DNA of 11,554 nt, from the NCBI GenBank assembly GCA_013152215.1, contig JAADGT010000126.1, forward strand, positions 1 through 11,554. Direction: 5' to 3'. The notes under the pieces were generated by a model, which worked only from the letters and a program-made list of their open reading frames with translations, was not told the origin of the DNA and searched no databases. A program made the position numbers and the translations under genes. This document shows positions 1 to 7,800 of the stretch, in pieces; position 1 is the first letter of the stretch; each line of letters opens with the position of its first letter. The DNA comes from Deltaproteobacteria bacterium. GTDB lineage: Bacteria; Desulfobacterota; Deferrisomatia; Deferrisomatales; Deferrisomataceae.

Positions 1-407
1 GCCTCCAGCTCGGCCAGGGCCTCCGGCCCGGGCCGGCCCTCCACGGCCACCAGCACCGGGCCCCGTTCGACGAACCGTTCCAGCACGGCCTCGTACACGA
101 CCCGAGCCGCCTCGTCCGCGGTGGAAGGTGGCTCCGCGCCCACCGCCTCCACGGCCGAGGCCAGGAAGTCCGGGCTCGGCTCCACCCACAGCACGGGGGT
201 CCCCCGCCCCAGGGCCTCGTCCGCGATCCGGGCGATCAGGGTGTCCCGCCCCGAACCCTCGGGGCCCACGAGCCCCACCCCGCGACCGCTCTCCAAGGCC
301 TCGGCCGCCCGCGACCGCACGGCCTCCCGCTCCGGGGCCTCCCAGAACAGACCTCCGTCCGCAACCGGACCGAACGGATCGCGCTGGAGCCCGAGCCCTT
401 GCCACAC
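1..407 (-). CDS. ExeA/GspA-like AAA ATPase, N-terminal part, degenerate P-loop (runs off left edge)
   Basis: Translating the minus strand from a GTG at 407 gives an open frame of 135 codons to the window edge. It opens with WQGLGLQRDPFG, which matches the 'YGLxxxPF' opening of ExeA/GspA-type AAA proteins (ATPases tied to type II secretion and other envelope machines). A P-loop-like GPEGSGRDT follows at residues 48-56, and a Walker B-like VLVAVEG at 118-124 leads into GPEALAELE, the position of the family's 'DExQxLSPExLxxL' segment. The P-loop lysine is arginine with aspartate after it, and the Walker B aspartate is valine, so nucleotide hydrolysis is doubtful. The GTG lies 3 bases after the stop of the upstream TPR gene and has a strong ribosome binding site, so the two are probably co-translated. 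The C-terminal part is outside the window. Family assignment is moderate; loss of activity is inference. Confidence 0.72.
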   Translation of the reverse strand, partial: MWQGLGLQRDPFGPVADGGLFWEAPEREAVRSRAAEALESGRGVGLVGPEGSGRDTLIARIADEALGRGTPVLWVEPSPDFLASAVEAVGAEPPSTADEAARVVYEAVLERFVERGPVLVAVEGRPGPEALAELE

Positions 408-410
408 GGC

Positions 411-2611
411 CTACCCTCCCTCCCGGCCCCGGAGGCTCCGGAGCCTGCGAAGACGGCTCGTCACGTCCCGGAACCCGGGCGCTTCGGCTTCGGCCTTCTC
501 GAAGTGGCGCAGGGCCCCTTCCAGGTCGCCCTCCTCCTCGGAGAGGTCGGCGAGCTCGTAGAGGATGGCCGCCCGGTCCTCGGGCGCGTTCGACGGCACG
601 GCCAGGGCCATTTTCAACGCCGACCGGGCGTCCGCCCGATTGCCCTGCTCCCGGTAAAGGGCCGCCATGGCGGCGTAGGCCTCCCGGGCCTTCTCCGGGG
701 AGCGGGCAGCGATACGGAACTCCTCCAGGGCCTCGTTCACCAGCCCCATCTCCCGGTACGCCGTGCCCAGGTCATAGTGGGTCTCGTAGTCCCCTTCCTC
801 GAGCTTTTCAGCGATGCCCGCTTTGAACTCGCTCACGATGTCGTCGAGCTCCGAGACCTCGAAGTCCTCGAACCCCTCGAACCGCAGCCCCCCGTCCCCC
901 AGCACCTCGGCCTGCAGGTCCACGAACTCGCCCTCGGCCGGCGGGGTCCAGCCCAGGGAGTCCAGCCGGGCCAGCACGTGGGGTGATTCGGGGTACCGCT
1001 CCCGGAGCCGGAGCAGCACCTCCACCGCCTCGTCCCGACGTCCCTGGGCCTCCAGGAACTCCGCCTCGGCCAGCCCCTCGCGCAGATCGTCCGAAGCGGC
1101 CTCCGTGGCCTCCCGGGCGCCCCGGCGCACCACCCGCTCGCCCTCCTCCCCCTCGACGAACTCGATGGCAGAGGCGTCGATCTCGATCTCCACGTCCTGG
1201 GGCCCAGAGGGCAGGGCGCCGGGCTTCAGGTACTGGACGGCGTCTCGGGCCTCGGCGTTCGCCGGGTCCACCTCAAGCACGGCTTGGTAGGCCCGCAGAG
1301 CCTCGTTCTGACGGCGTTCCTGGAGCAGCAGCTCCGCAATGTGGAGCTGCTCGCGCACCCATCCCTCCCGGTCCCCCCTTCTCTCGCACACGTCCCGAAG
1401 CTTCTGCCGCAGGTCGATCCGGCCGGGAGCCCGCTCCACCAGGGACCGGAGCTTGGCCTCGGCCTGCTCGTCCATGCCATACTTGAGATAAAGCTCCGCC
1501 TCCAGCACCTCGTCCTCGAGGGGATCCGGGCCCTCGGCCCCGACCAGCCCCTCCACCGGCTCCGGCGCCCCTTCCCACGCCGGCTCCGGGGCCTCGGCCG
1601 GCGCCGCCTCGAGGACCTCGCCCAGGGCCAATCGGGCCTCGGCGTCCTCGGGGTCGATCTCCAGGACCTTCCGGTAGCAGAACGCTTCCTTGTCCTCGAG
1701 GCCCCGCCGGCCGTACACCTTGGCCATGGTCCGGTACGCCTGGGCCAGCTCCGCCCGGTCCCCCCTCGCCCGGGCGATGGCCGCCAGCTGTTCCAGGAGG
1801 AACAGGTCCTCTGGGTCCTCCTCGTACAGCCCCAGGGCCACCTTCCGGGCCTCCACCAGCTGACCGAGCACCAGGTAGGCCCGAAGCGCCAGGAGCCGCA
1901 GGTCCCGGTCGGCCGGCTCGGCCCTCAAGCCCTCCCGGATCACCTCCAGGGCCCGTTCCTCCTCCCCCAGATCCACCAGCAGCTCGGCGAGCCTCCGGGC
2001 CACCACCGGAGACTTTCCCGAACGCTCGTAGAACCCCTCCAGGATCTGGAGGAGCTTGCGGTTTCGGCCCTCGCCCCGGAGCTGGAGCGCCAGCTTCCCC
2101 ACCTCCTCCTCGAAGGCATCGGTCCGGCCCTCGTCCAGGTACATCTCCGCCAGGTGCACCTTGATGGCCGTGTTGTCCGGGGCCATCTGCTCCATGCGCG
2201 ACAGCAGTTCCTGGGGGCCTCGGCGCCGAGGTTCTGGGCCCGCAGGATCTCCACCGCCTTCTTGAACGAGGCCAGCGCGTCCCCCACCAGGCCCTGTTTG
2301 GTGTAGAGCTCCCCCATGGCCCGCCACAGGGCCGGGTTCTGGGGATCGTGACGCACCGCCTGCTTGTAGACCGCGATCGCCTTCAGGTAGAACCCCTGGT
2401 CGGCGTACGCCTCGGCCACCCGCTCGCTCTCCTCCACCACCTCCCTGCGCTTGCCCATCCGGCCGTACAGCTCCACGAGCCGGAGACGGGCCCGCATGTC
2501 CCGGGGATCGAGGGCGAGCAGCTTGCGATACTCTTCCGCCGCCTTCTCATACTGCCCCCTCTGGATGTACCGGAGGGCGTTTCGGGCGACCTTGTCGCGG
2601 TCGATGGCCAT
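411..2611 (-). CDS. Long TPR-repeat protein with an apparent one-base frameshift
   Basis: The N-terminal part starts at ATG 2611 (MAIDRDKVARNALRY) and is open for about 132 residues. The same TPR pattern then continues in another frame to TAG at 411-413. The full span is one base short of a whole number of codons; adding one C restores about 733 residues. Helical TPR units run along most of the protein, for example QYEKAAEEYRKLLALDP at about 20-36, ALRAYQAVLEVDP in the middle and YETHYDLGTAYREMGL near the C-terminus. An acidic stretch (FEGFEDFEVSELDD) precedes the last TPR block. There is no signal peptide, so it is probably a cytoplasmic scaffold. A GGAGG lies 13 bases before the start, and the gcvH stop ends 8 bases before it. 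It is followed at once by the ExeA-like gene, so it may be that ATPase's partner; this is inference. Confidence 0.85.
414..419 (-). promoter_or_regulatory. Ribosome binding site for the ExeA-like gene
   Basis: On the minus strand GGAGGG lies 6 bases before the GTG at 407 and overlaps the end of the upstream TPR gene. It decides in favour of this GTG start, because no ATG is nearby. Confidence 0.6.
2213..2217 (-). other. Apparent frameshift site in the long TPR gene
   Basis: The minus strand carries a run of five C here. Upstream, one frame encodes a normal TPR segment ending around EILRAQNLGAEAP. Downstream, only another frame continues it, with QELLSRMEQMAPDN. Adding one C gives a continuous EAPQELLSRMEQ. 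The shift is seen directly; whether it is a real mutation or a homopolymer sequence error cannot be told from this window. Confidence 0.85.
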
Positions 2612-2619
2612 GGAAGCGG

Positions 2620-3000
2620 CTATTCCTCCACCCGGGCCCGGTAGGCGTCGGCCCCGAGCAGCACCGACCGGTCGAAGTCCGGCGACAGCCTCACCCGGAT
2701 CATCCAACCCACCCCGTAGGGGTCCTCGTTGATTCGCTCGGGTGCGTCCTCCAGCTCGGCGTTGACCTCCACCACCTCGCCCGCCACGGGGCTGTAGAGC
2801 TCGGAAACGGACTTGGTGGACTCCACGGTCCCGAACACCTCACCCACCGACAGGGCACGGCCGATCTCCGGCAGCTCCACGTAGACCACGTCGCCCAACT
2901 CCTTCTGGGCGAAGTCGGTGATGCCCACCGTGGCCACATCGCCGTCGATGCGGGCCCAGGTGTGCTCCGGGTGATACAACAGTTCGGCCGGCAAGTGCAT
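2620..3000 (-). CDS. gcvH: Glycine cleavage system H protein (lipoyl carrier)
   Basis: A complete 126-residue protein of normal length for the family. GcvH carries a lipoyl group that shuttles the aminomethyl intermediate among the P, T and L proteins of glycine cleavage in the cytoplasm. The signature segment VFGTVESTKSVSELYSPVAG is present, with the lipoylated lysine at residue 63. Other family marks are YHPEHTWAR near the N-terminus, GITDFAQKELGD at 26-37 and NEDPYGVGWMI near the C-terminus. The ATG at 3000 has AAAGGAG five bases upstream. No gcvT, gcvP or lipoate genes are next to it in the window; the next gene, 8 bases downstream, is the long TPR gene. It follows a 508-base spacer, so it probably has its own promoter. 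Confidence 0.96.
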   Translation of the reverse strand: MHLPAELLYHPEHTWARIDGDVATVGITDFAQKELGDVVYVELPEIGRALSVGEVFGTVESTKSVSELYSPVAGEVVEVNAELEDAPERINEDPYGVGWMIRVRLSPDFDRSVLLGADAYRARVEE

Positions 3001-3023
3001 GGTCGCTCCTTTCCGGTAACTTC

Positions 3024-3058
3024 GGTCGTTGGTCGTCAGTCGTTGGTCGTCGGTCTGG
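3024..3058. repeat. Heptamer tandem array, GGTCGTY family (5 units)
   Basis: Read on the plus strand as ggtcgtt, ggtcgtc, agtcgtt, ggtcgtc, ggtctgg. The first four units differ only at positions 1 and 7; the fifth is decayed. The array ends 24 bases before the gcvH start, so it would lie in the gcvH mRNA leader just above the ribosome binding site. Confidence 0.85.
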
Positions 3059-3073
3059 GGCCTTCGGCCCGCT

Positions 3074-3097
3074 GGGCAGCTAGGCAGCTGGGCGGCT
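3074..3097. repeat. Octamer tandem array, GGGCAGCT family (3 units)
   Basis: Read on the plus strand as gggcagct, aggcagct, gggcggct. Each unit differs from the first at one position. It lies in the gcvH leader next to the heptamer array at 3024-3058. Confidence 0.7.
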
Positions 3098-3164
3098 CCG
3101 GAGCCACCGCCCAAGCCGGGGGGCATGGGGTCTGCTGGAGAGGCGCGTGCGGCGTATCAGGGGC

Positions 3165-3192
3165 CAGAATTCAGAGGACAGTAGACAGGAGA
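3165..3192 (+). repeat. Heptamer array, CAGNNNN family (4 units), left arm of an inverted pair
   Basis: Read on the plus strand as cagaatt, cagagga, cagtaga, caggaga: a fixed CAG every 7 bases followed by variable purine-rich bases. Positions 3176-3189 are the reverse complement of 3213-3226 at 13 of 14 positions, so the array can pair with the next one. Confidence 0.75.
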
Positions 3193-3209
3193 ACTGCCGG
3201 AGCGGTTTT

Positions 3210-3244
3210 TCCCCTGTCTTCTGTCCCCCGACTCCTGATTCCTG
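3210..3244 (-). repeat. Heptamer array, CAGNNNN family (5 units), right arm of an inverted pair
   Basis: Read on the minus strand as caggaat, caggagt, cggggga, cagaaga, cagggga. This is the same family as 3165-3192 but in the opposite orientation. The two inner arms, 14 bases each, flank a 23-base loop and could form a hairpin in DNA or RNA. No U tract follows on either strand, so it does not look like a simple intrinsic terminator. Confidence 0.75.
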
Positions 3245-3366
3245 AAATGCAGGCCCCGTGCCCGCCGCCGACGGCCTCGACCAACGCAAGTTACCCTCCC
3301 CGTTGTCCCGCCCCGCAGGGGGCCTGGTGGAGCGGCCTCCTGCCTCACGGGCCGAGCCCCCTAAGA

Positions 3367-3401
3367 TTTCTCTAGTTTCCAGTCTCTCGTTTCCAGTTTC
3401 T
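3367..3401. repeat. Heptamer array, AGTTTCC family (5 units)
   Basis: Read on the plus strand as tttctct, agtttcc, agtctct, cgtttcc, agtttct. The exact nonamer gtttccagt recurs 14 bases apart, at 3375 and 3389. The AT content is clearly above that of the flanking sequence. Confidence 0.75.
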
Positions 3402-3450
3402 GCCCCCGGCTCCGCGCAGGGCCCCAACGGGCTTCGAGGGTACCGGGGGC
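3402..3450 (-). repeat. 8-bp perfect inverted repeat after aroQ, possible weak stem-loop
   Basis: The arms gcccccgg (3402-3409) and ccgggggc (3443-3450) are exact reverse complements separated by 33 bases. The repeat lies 58 bases past the aroQ stop. It could help end the aroB-aroQ transcript, but no U tract follows on the minus strand, so a terminator role is uncertain. Confidence 0.4.
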
Positions 3451-3477
3451 GATGACCTTGCGGGGAGACCGTGAGCG

Positions 3478-3506
3478 AATGTACGCGGTGGGCCGGATGG
3501 GGGCAA
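3478..3506 (-). promoter_or_regulatory. Weak sigma70-type promoter candidate upstream of gcvH
   Basis: On the minus strand TTGCCC (3501-3506) and TACATT (3478-3483) are separated by 17 bases; each matches 4 of 6 consensus positions. It lies just after the aroQ stop and would give a leader of about 470 bases before gcvH, through all the repeat arrays. In GC-rich DNA such matches arise by chance, so this is only a candidate. Confidence 0.2.
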
Positions 3507-3508
3507 GA

Positions 3509-3946
3509 TCAACCGGTCCGGAGGTGGGCCACGAGTCCCCGAAGCCCCAACAGATAGCTCTCGGCGCCGAACCCCATGACGACCCCGGCGGCCCGATCGG
3601 CCAGGAGGGATCGGTGCCGGAAGGGCTCGCGCGCGTACACGTTGGAGAGGTGCACCTCGACGAAGGGGACGGCCACGGCCAGCAGAGCGTCGCGCAGCGC
3701 CACGCTGGTGTGGGTGTAGGCGGCCGGATTGATCAGGATCCCATCCGCCCAGCCCCGGACCTGTTGGATCCGATCCACGAGGGCGCCCTCGTGGTTCGAC
3801 TGGAAGAACTCCAACGCCACCCCCAGCTCATCGGCCAAGCTCCGGAGCCGGGCCTCGATCGCGTCGAGGGAGTCGGCGCCATAGGTGCCGGGCTCCCGGG
3901 TCCCCAGCAGGTTCAGGTTGGGCCCATGGATCACGAGGACGTTCAC
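3509..3946 (-). CDS. aroQ: 3-dehydroquinate dehydratase, type II
   Basis: A complete 145-residue protein, the normal size for the dodecameric type II enzyme, which dehydrates 3-dehydroquinate to 3-dehydroshikimate in the shikimate pathway. The start VNVLVIHGPNLNLLGTREP carries the GPNLN substrate loop. Residues at family active-site positions are present: Asn10, Arg17, the catalytic Tyr22 in TYG, Asn73 and His79 in INPAAYTHTS, His99-Ser101-Asn102 in EVHLSN, and Arg106 and Arg110 in YAREPFRH. The GTG start overlaps the Roadblock gene stop by 4 bases and has a strong ribosome binding site, so it is probably translationally coupled. It ends the apparent operon that begins with aroB, which makes its substrate. 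Confidence 0.96.
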   Translation of the reverse strand: MNVLVIHGPNLNLLGTREPGTYGADSLDAIEARLRSLADELGVALEFFQSNHEGALVDRIQQVRGWADGILINPAAYTHTSVALRDALLAVAVPFVEVHLSNVYAREPFRHRSLLADRAAGVVMGFGAESYLLGLRGLVAHLRTG

Positions 3947-4290
3947 GCGAACTCCTCCCGCAGGGCCCGGGCCCACTCCCCCGCGTGGAACCGGACCTTG
4001 CCCGGGGGCACGCCCTGGGCCGTGAGGAGGGCAACCACATACCCCTCCCCCAGGGCCGTGAGGGTCCACACCTCGCCGTCGGCTTCGAGCACCATGCTCC
4101 TCAGCCCCTGCCCCACGCTCTCGGCCCGGGTCGCCGCGGACCACAGCTCGGCCAGCTCCGCCGCAACGGTCTCGAAGTCGGCCTCTCCCCACGCGGCCAC
4201 CTCGATTCCGGAGCTCTCCATCACCACGGCGGCCCGAACCCCCCCGAGTCGCCCGCACAGGTCCTGCAAGGCCCTGTCCAGATCAGACAC
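3943..4290 (-). CDS. Roadblock/LC7-domain protein (MglB-like)
   Basis: A 115-residue single-domain protein. The order LDRALQDLCGRLGGVRAAVV, then ESSGIEVAAWG, a helix (DFETVAAELAELW), then GQGLRSMVLEADGEVWTLTALG and YVVALLTAQG fits the Roadblock/LC7 fold, a small dimer that binds Ras-like GTPases such as MglA or serves as a scaffold. No GTPase gene is visible in the window. The GTG start overlaps the TPR gene by 8 bases and has a well-placed GGAGGG; the next in-frame ATG, at residue 24, would cut away the first helix. Its stop overlaps the aroQ start by 4 bases. It has no signal peptide and is probably cytoplasmic. The family call rests on pattern recognition, without a search. Confidence 0.75.
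   Translation of the reverse strand: MSDLDRALQDLCGRLGGVRAAVVMESSGIEVAAWGEADFETVAAELAELWSAATRAESVGQGLRSMVLEADGEVWTLTALGEGYVVALLTAQGVPPGKVRFHAGEWARALREEFA
3952..3958 (-). promoter_or_regulatory. Ribosome binding site for aroQ
   Basis: GGAGGAG on the minus strand ends 5 bases before the GTG at 3946. It lies inside the 3' end of the Roadblock gene and confirms the GTG start. Confidence 0.65.
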
Positions 4291-4816
4291 CCAACACCCT
4301 CCGCCAGGCTCGCACGCGTTCCAGCCATTCGGCCAACCGACCCACCGCGCCGGTCGGCCGGGGCTCCTCCGTCGTGCCCAGCAACTGCCGGAGGCGTTCC
4401 CGGGCCTCCACGTCGTCCGGATCCCGGGCCAACACCTCCCGGTAGATCGCCACCGCCCCCTCCACGTCCCCCTGGCGCGCGTGGATCTCGGCCAAGGTCT
4501 TCGAGGCCATCGGGGGCTTCTCGTCTTCAGGGCCTGCCTGGGCCGCGCTCGCTTGGGCTCCCAACTCCCGGGCCACCGCCTCCCGCAGGCGTCCCAGCCC
4601 CGCGGGGAGCTCCCCGAGCGCCCCCAGCACGGCCTGCGCCTCGTCGACCCGGCCCAGCACCCCCAGGAACCGGGCCTCCTGGATCCGGAACACCGCCCCC
4701 TCCCGCCCCCGGAGCGCCTCCAGCGCCTCCTCGGGGGGAAGGGGCTCGATCCACAAGGGAGCCAGGGCTTCGCAGCCCTCCTCACGGAACCGGCTCAGGC
4801 GCTCGGGAAGACCCAT
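4283..4816 (-). CDS. Small TPR-containing protein
   Basis: A 177-residue protein starting at ATG 4816 (MGLPERLSRFREEG), 5 bases after the stop of the Ig-like lipoprotein gene. One clear TPR unit lies at about residues 104-137, with ASKTLAEIHARQGDVEGAVA followed by IYREVLARDPDDVEAR. The N-terminal half is helical, with a weaker helix pair around 44-70 (VFRIQEARFLGVLGRVDEAQ). No signal peptide or membrane segment is seen. There is no strong ribosome binding site at this start, so translation may depend on coupling to the gene before it. It overlaps the Roadblock gene by 8 bases, so the two products may be made in step and may interact. Its specific role is unknown. Confidence 0.8.
   Translation of the reverse strand: MGLPERLSRFREEGCEALAPLWIEPLPPEEALEALRGREGAVFRIQEARFLGVLGRVDEAQAVLGALGELPAGLGRLREAVARELGAQASAAQAGPEDEKPPMASKTLAEIHARQGDVEGAVAIYREVLARDPDDVEARERLRQLLGTTEEPRPTGAVGRLAEWLERVRAWRRVLGV
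4297..4302 (-). promoter_or_regulatory. Ribosome binding site for the Roadblock gene
   Basis: GGAGGG on the minus strand lies 6 bases before the GTG at 4290, inside the end of the TPR gene. It decides the start of the Roadblock gene. Confidence 0.6.
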
Positions 4817-4821
4817 CGCGG

Positions 4822-7800
4822 CTACGGAACCGTTACGTCGTGGGTGGTCTGGGTCCCGTCCGAGGCAATGACCGTGATCGTGAACGAGTCCCCCGAAGCG
4901 GCCCCAGCCGGCACCGTCCAAGTGAACGAGGCGGTCCCGTCTCCCGAGGTGGTCAGCGACGACGGATTCACCGTGCCGTCGGTCGCCGAAACCGTGAGAT
5001 CCAGAGCTTCGATCGGGTAATGGGCTGGCGAGGCGCTGTCCGTCACCTGGACCGTGAAACTCAACGTGTCCCCGGCGTTGCCTTCGTCCGGGCCGATGAC
5101 GTTGACCAGCGTGGGGGCCACCCAAGCCAAGAAGTACCCTGCCGCATCCCCCACCGTCCGGCCGGCCGTCTCGGCGTAGACCCACACCGGATCGTTCACG
5201 AGGCTCCCCGGGTAGGTCATGGTCGCCGTGGCTTTCCCATCGGTGGTCGAGGTGAGCGAAGCGAGCGTCCCACCCCCGGCCTGGTTGCCCACCACGTAGG
5301 AGATCCCCGTTTCGGTCACCGCCAGCGTCGAAAACAGGTCCAGCACCGTGGAGGAAGCGACGCTCTCGACCACGTAGCCTCCCTTGGCCGCGCCGGAGAG
5401 CAGGATCAGGGTGTCCCCCGCGTCCACACCCGCGGCCGAGAAGTCGGCCGAGGAGTCTTCAAAGCCGTCCGTCCCCGCCTGGGTCTTGCCGGTGCTCCCG
5501 CTGGCCTTGTCGTTGTAGACCTGCCCGAAGTACACGGCCGTGCCGTCGGCCACGGCATTGCCGTACTGGTCGGAGACAAGGGCGAAGTACGAGTGGGACA
5601 GCGTCCCGTCCCCGTTGTCCTGAATGTTGTTGGAGCGGCCCAGGGTGACGCTGAACGGGGGGCCGGCCAACACCGTGATTCTCGGAGAGGTCGCGGTGAG
5701 CGTTCCCACCGTGACCTTGATGCGCACCGTGCCCGGAACCGTGCCGCTTCGGAAGTCGGCCGAGACCCGCCCGTTCGTGGTGCTCAGGGTCGCCGAGCTT
5801 CCCAGGGCGGCTCCCGCGATCTCCTCGCCGCCGTTGGGCCCCTCCACGATCTCGACCGTCACGTTGTTCGGCGTATCGGTGATCGGGTTCCCCCCCTCGT
5901 CCACCACGGTGATGTTGAGCGTGGCCACCTCGTCCTCGCCCACCCCGGCCACACTCACCGTTTCCTGGCTGAGGCTGAGCAGGATGTTGGCTGGATCCCC
6001 GCTGGAGGTGAATCCCACCTCCACGTCTTCGGTCGCCAGCAGCCCGTCCGCCGAGGCCGACACGGTCGCGGTGCCGTTTCCGTCGGCGGTCAGGTTCACC
6101 GTCCCCTCCCCGTTCACCAACGCCACCGACGACACCGGCGACGTGGGGTCGTCGGTCCACAACACGCCCAGTGTCGTGTTCACGTTCACCGTCAGGTCCA
6201 CCGGGTTCCCCTGGGCGTCCTTCGCGGTGATCGTCAACACGGACGGCGTCGCGCCGTCGGGGGGGATCCGACTCAGACTCGGGGAGATGCCGAGCGAGGC
6301 CACCGGTCCCGGTTCGAGCGTGAGCGACGCGCTCTGGGACACACCCCCCGCGCCCGCCGTGATCACCACGGGGCCTGCCGACGTCCCCGCCACATACGAC
6401 ACCGCCACCCCGCCGTTCACCGTGGTGTACGGTCCCGTGGGCACGAACGAACCCGAGGTGGCGGTCAGCGTCACGGTCGTCCCGTCGGCCACCGGCTGCC
6501 CCAGGGTGTTCCGCACCTGGACGTCCACCGTGGTCGAGGAGGCTCCGTCGGCCGTAAGAGAGCCGCTTCCCACCTCCAGGGACACGGACTTCACGACCTC
6601 GCCCGACAAGGTCAGGTCCACCCCGGCGGTTGCCGTGCCCACCTGCACCGAGACCCGGGCCGTGCCATCCCCCGCCCCCACGGGGGCCGTGTACGTCACC
6701 GAGAACTCACCGTCGCTGGTCTCTGCGGAGTAGGACGACAGCGCGCCCTCTGGGTCGCCCGACGCGTCCACCGAAACGTCCAACACGGCGGGGGTCCCAT
6801 CGGCCACGCGATGGTTGTCGGCATCCAGCACCACGACCCGCAAGGTGCTCGTCTGGGTTCCGTCAGCCACCAAGCTCGTGGGGCTCGCCAGGATCAGGAT
6901 CTCGTCCGCCGGCCCCGGCACGAGCGCCACGGTCGTCGTGTCGGTCGCCCCCCCTGCGGTGGCCCGGACGGTGGCGGTCCCCAACAAGGTCCCCGCCTTC
7001 AGGTACACCACCGCCCGCCCGAGGCCGTCGGTTTCCGCGCTCGAGACCCCCGCGCCGTCGGCATCGACCAACGTGCCCAGGTCGGTGGAAAACGAGACCG
7101 TCGTGCCCGCGGCCACCGGGTTGCCCTGATCGTCCGTCACCTGGGCCGTCAGCGTCACCAAGGAAGAGCCGTCAGCCACCAGGGAAGAAGAAGAGGCGGT
7201 CAAAGCCACGGCTCCCACCGGCACGTCGATGAGGGTGACGTCTGCCGAAGCGGTCACCTCGTTGGGGGTCTTGGCCGTGATGCGCGCCGTCCCCGCTGTG
7301 GCCCCCGCCGTGTAAGTGAAGGTCCCCACTCCGTTGGCCACCGTGACCTGGGCCGGGGACACCAGGCCCAGGTCCGGATCCGCGTTCCCGGACGTGTCCG
7401 TGACGGTGAGATTCACCGTGGTGTCCACCGGGTTCCCATAGGCATCTCGAACCTCCACGGTTCCCTGGGCCTGGCTCGTGCCGTCCGCCGTCAGGTTCGC
7501 CGGGAGCACCCGAACCGAGATCCCGCTCGCATCCGGTGCCACCGCCACCACCGTCACGGACGTCCGGTCGAACCCGCCGATCTCCGCGCTCGCGGCCGAG
7601 ACCCAGACCGTCCCTGCCACGGTCGGCACCCGGAGGTACGCCCTCGCCTTGCCCGACAGGTCCGTGGCGGTGGTGAGCGAGGTGCTCCCCCCTGTGCTCT
7701 CACACCCGTCCAGGAACAGGCCCCCCCCGTCCGTAGTAAAGGTGACCGCCTCGCCCCGAATCGCCGAACCGTTCACGTCGCTCGCCGCCAACGTGAACAG

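Larger units (their letters stand above)
3001..3508. other. 508-base intergenic spacer filled with short degenerate repeats
   Basis: No open frame here looks like a protein: translations are low-complexity or repeat-derived peptides in every frame. Base composition changes along the spacer, with pyrimidine-rich, purine-rich and GC-rich patches side by side, unlike the flanking genes. It holds four heptamer-phased arrays, one octamer-phased array, a short GGGCC/GGCCC hairpin at 3058-3070, a GCCCC/GGGGC hairpin at 3310-3323, and an 8-bp inverted repeat at 3402-3450. Since both flanking genes read leftward, it contains the 3' end of the aroB-aroQ transcript and the leader of gcvH. I see no tRNA, and no glycine riboswitch that I can recognise. 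Confidence 0.8.

Noticed and set aside
1284..2306. A plus-strand open frame of 340 codons
   Set aside because: It is a shadow of the long TPR gene. Its Leu, Gly, Pro and Arg-rich translation has no domain pattern.
3024..3401. CRISPR array
   Set aside because: Units are 7 or 8 bases with no spacers of constant length, and there are no cas genes nearby.
3080..3427. Minus-strand open frame of 115 codons in the aroQ-gcvH spacer
   Set aside because: Its peptide is a read-out of the short repeat arrays (for example GNERLETRE from the AGTTTCC array), with no ribosome binding site or fold pattern.
3001..3508. Glycine riboswitch before gcvH
   Set aside because: Position upstream of gcvH makes it tempting, but I could not find the conserved aptamer core, and the region is dominated by repeat arrays. 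A covariance-model search would settle it.
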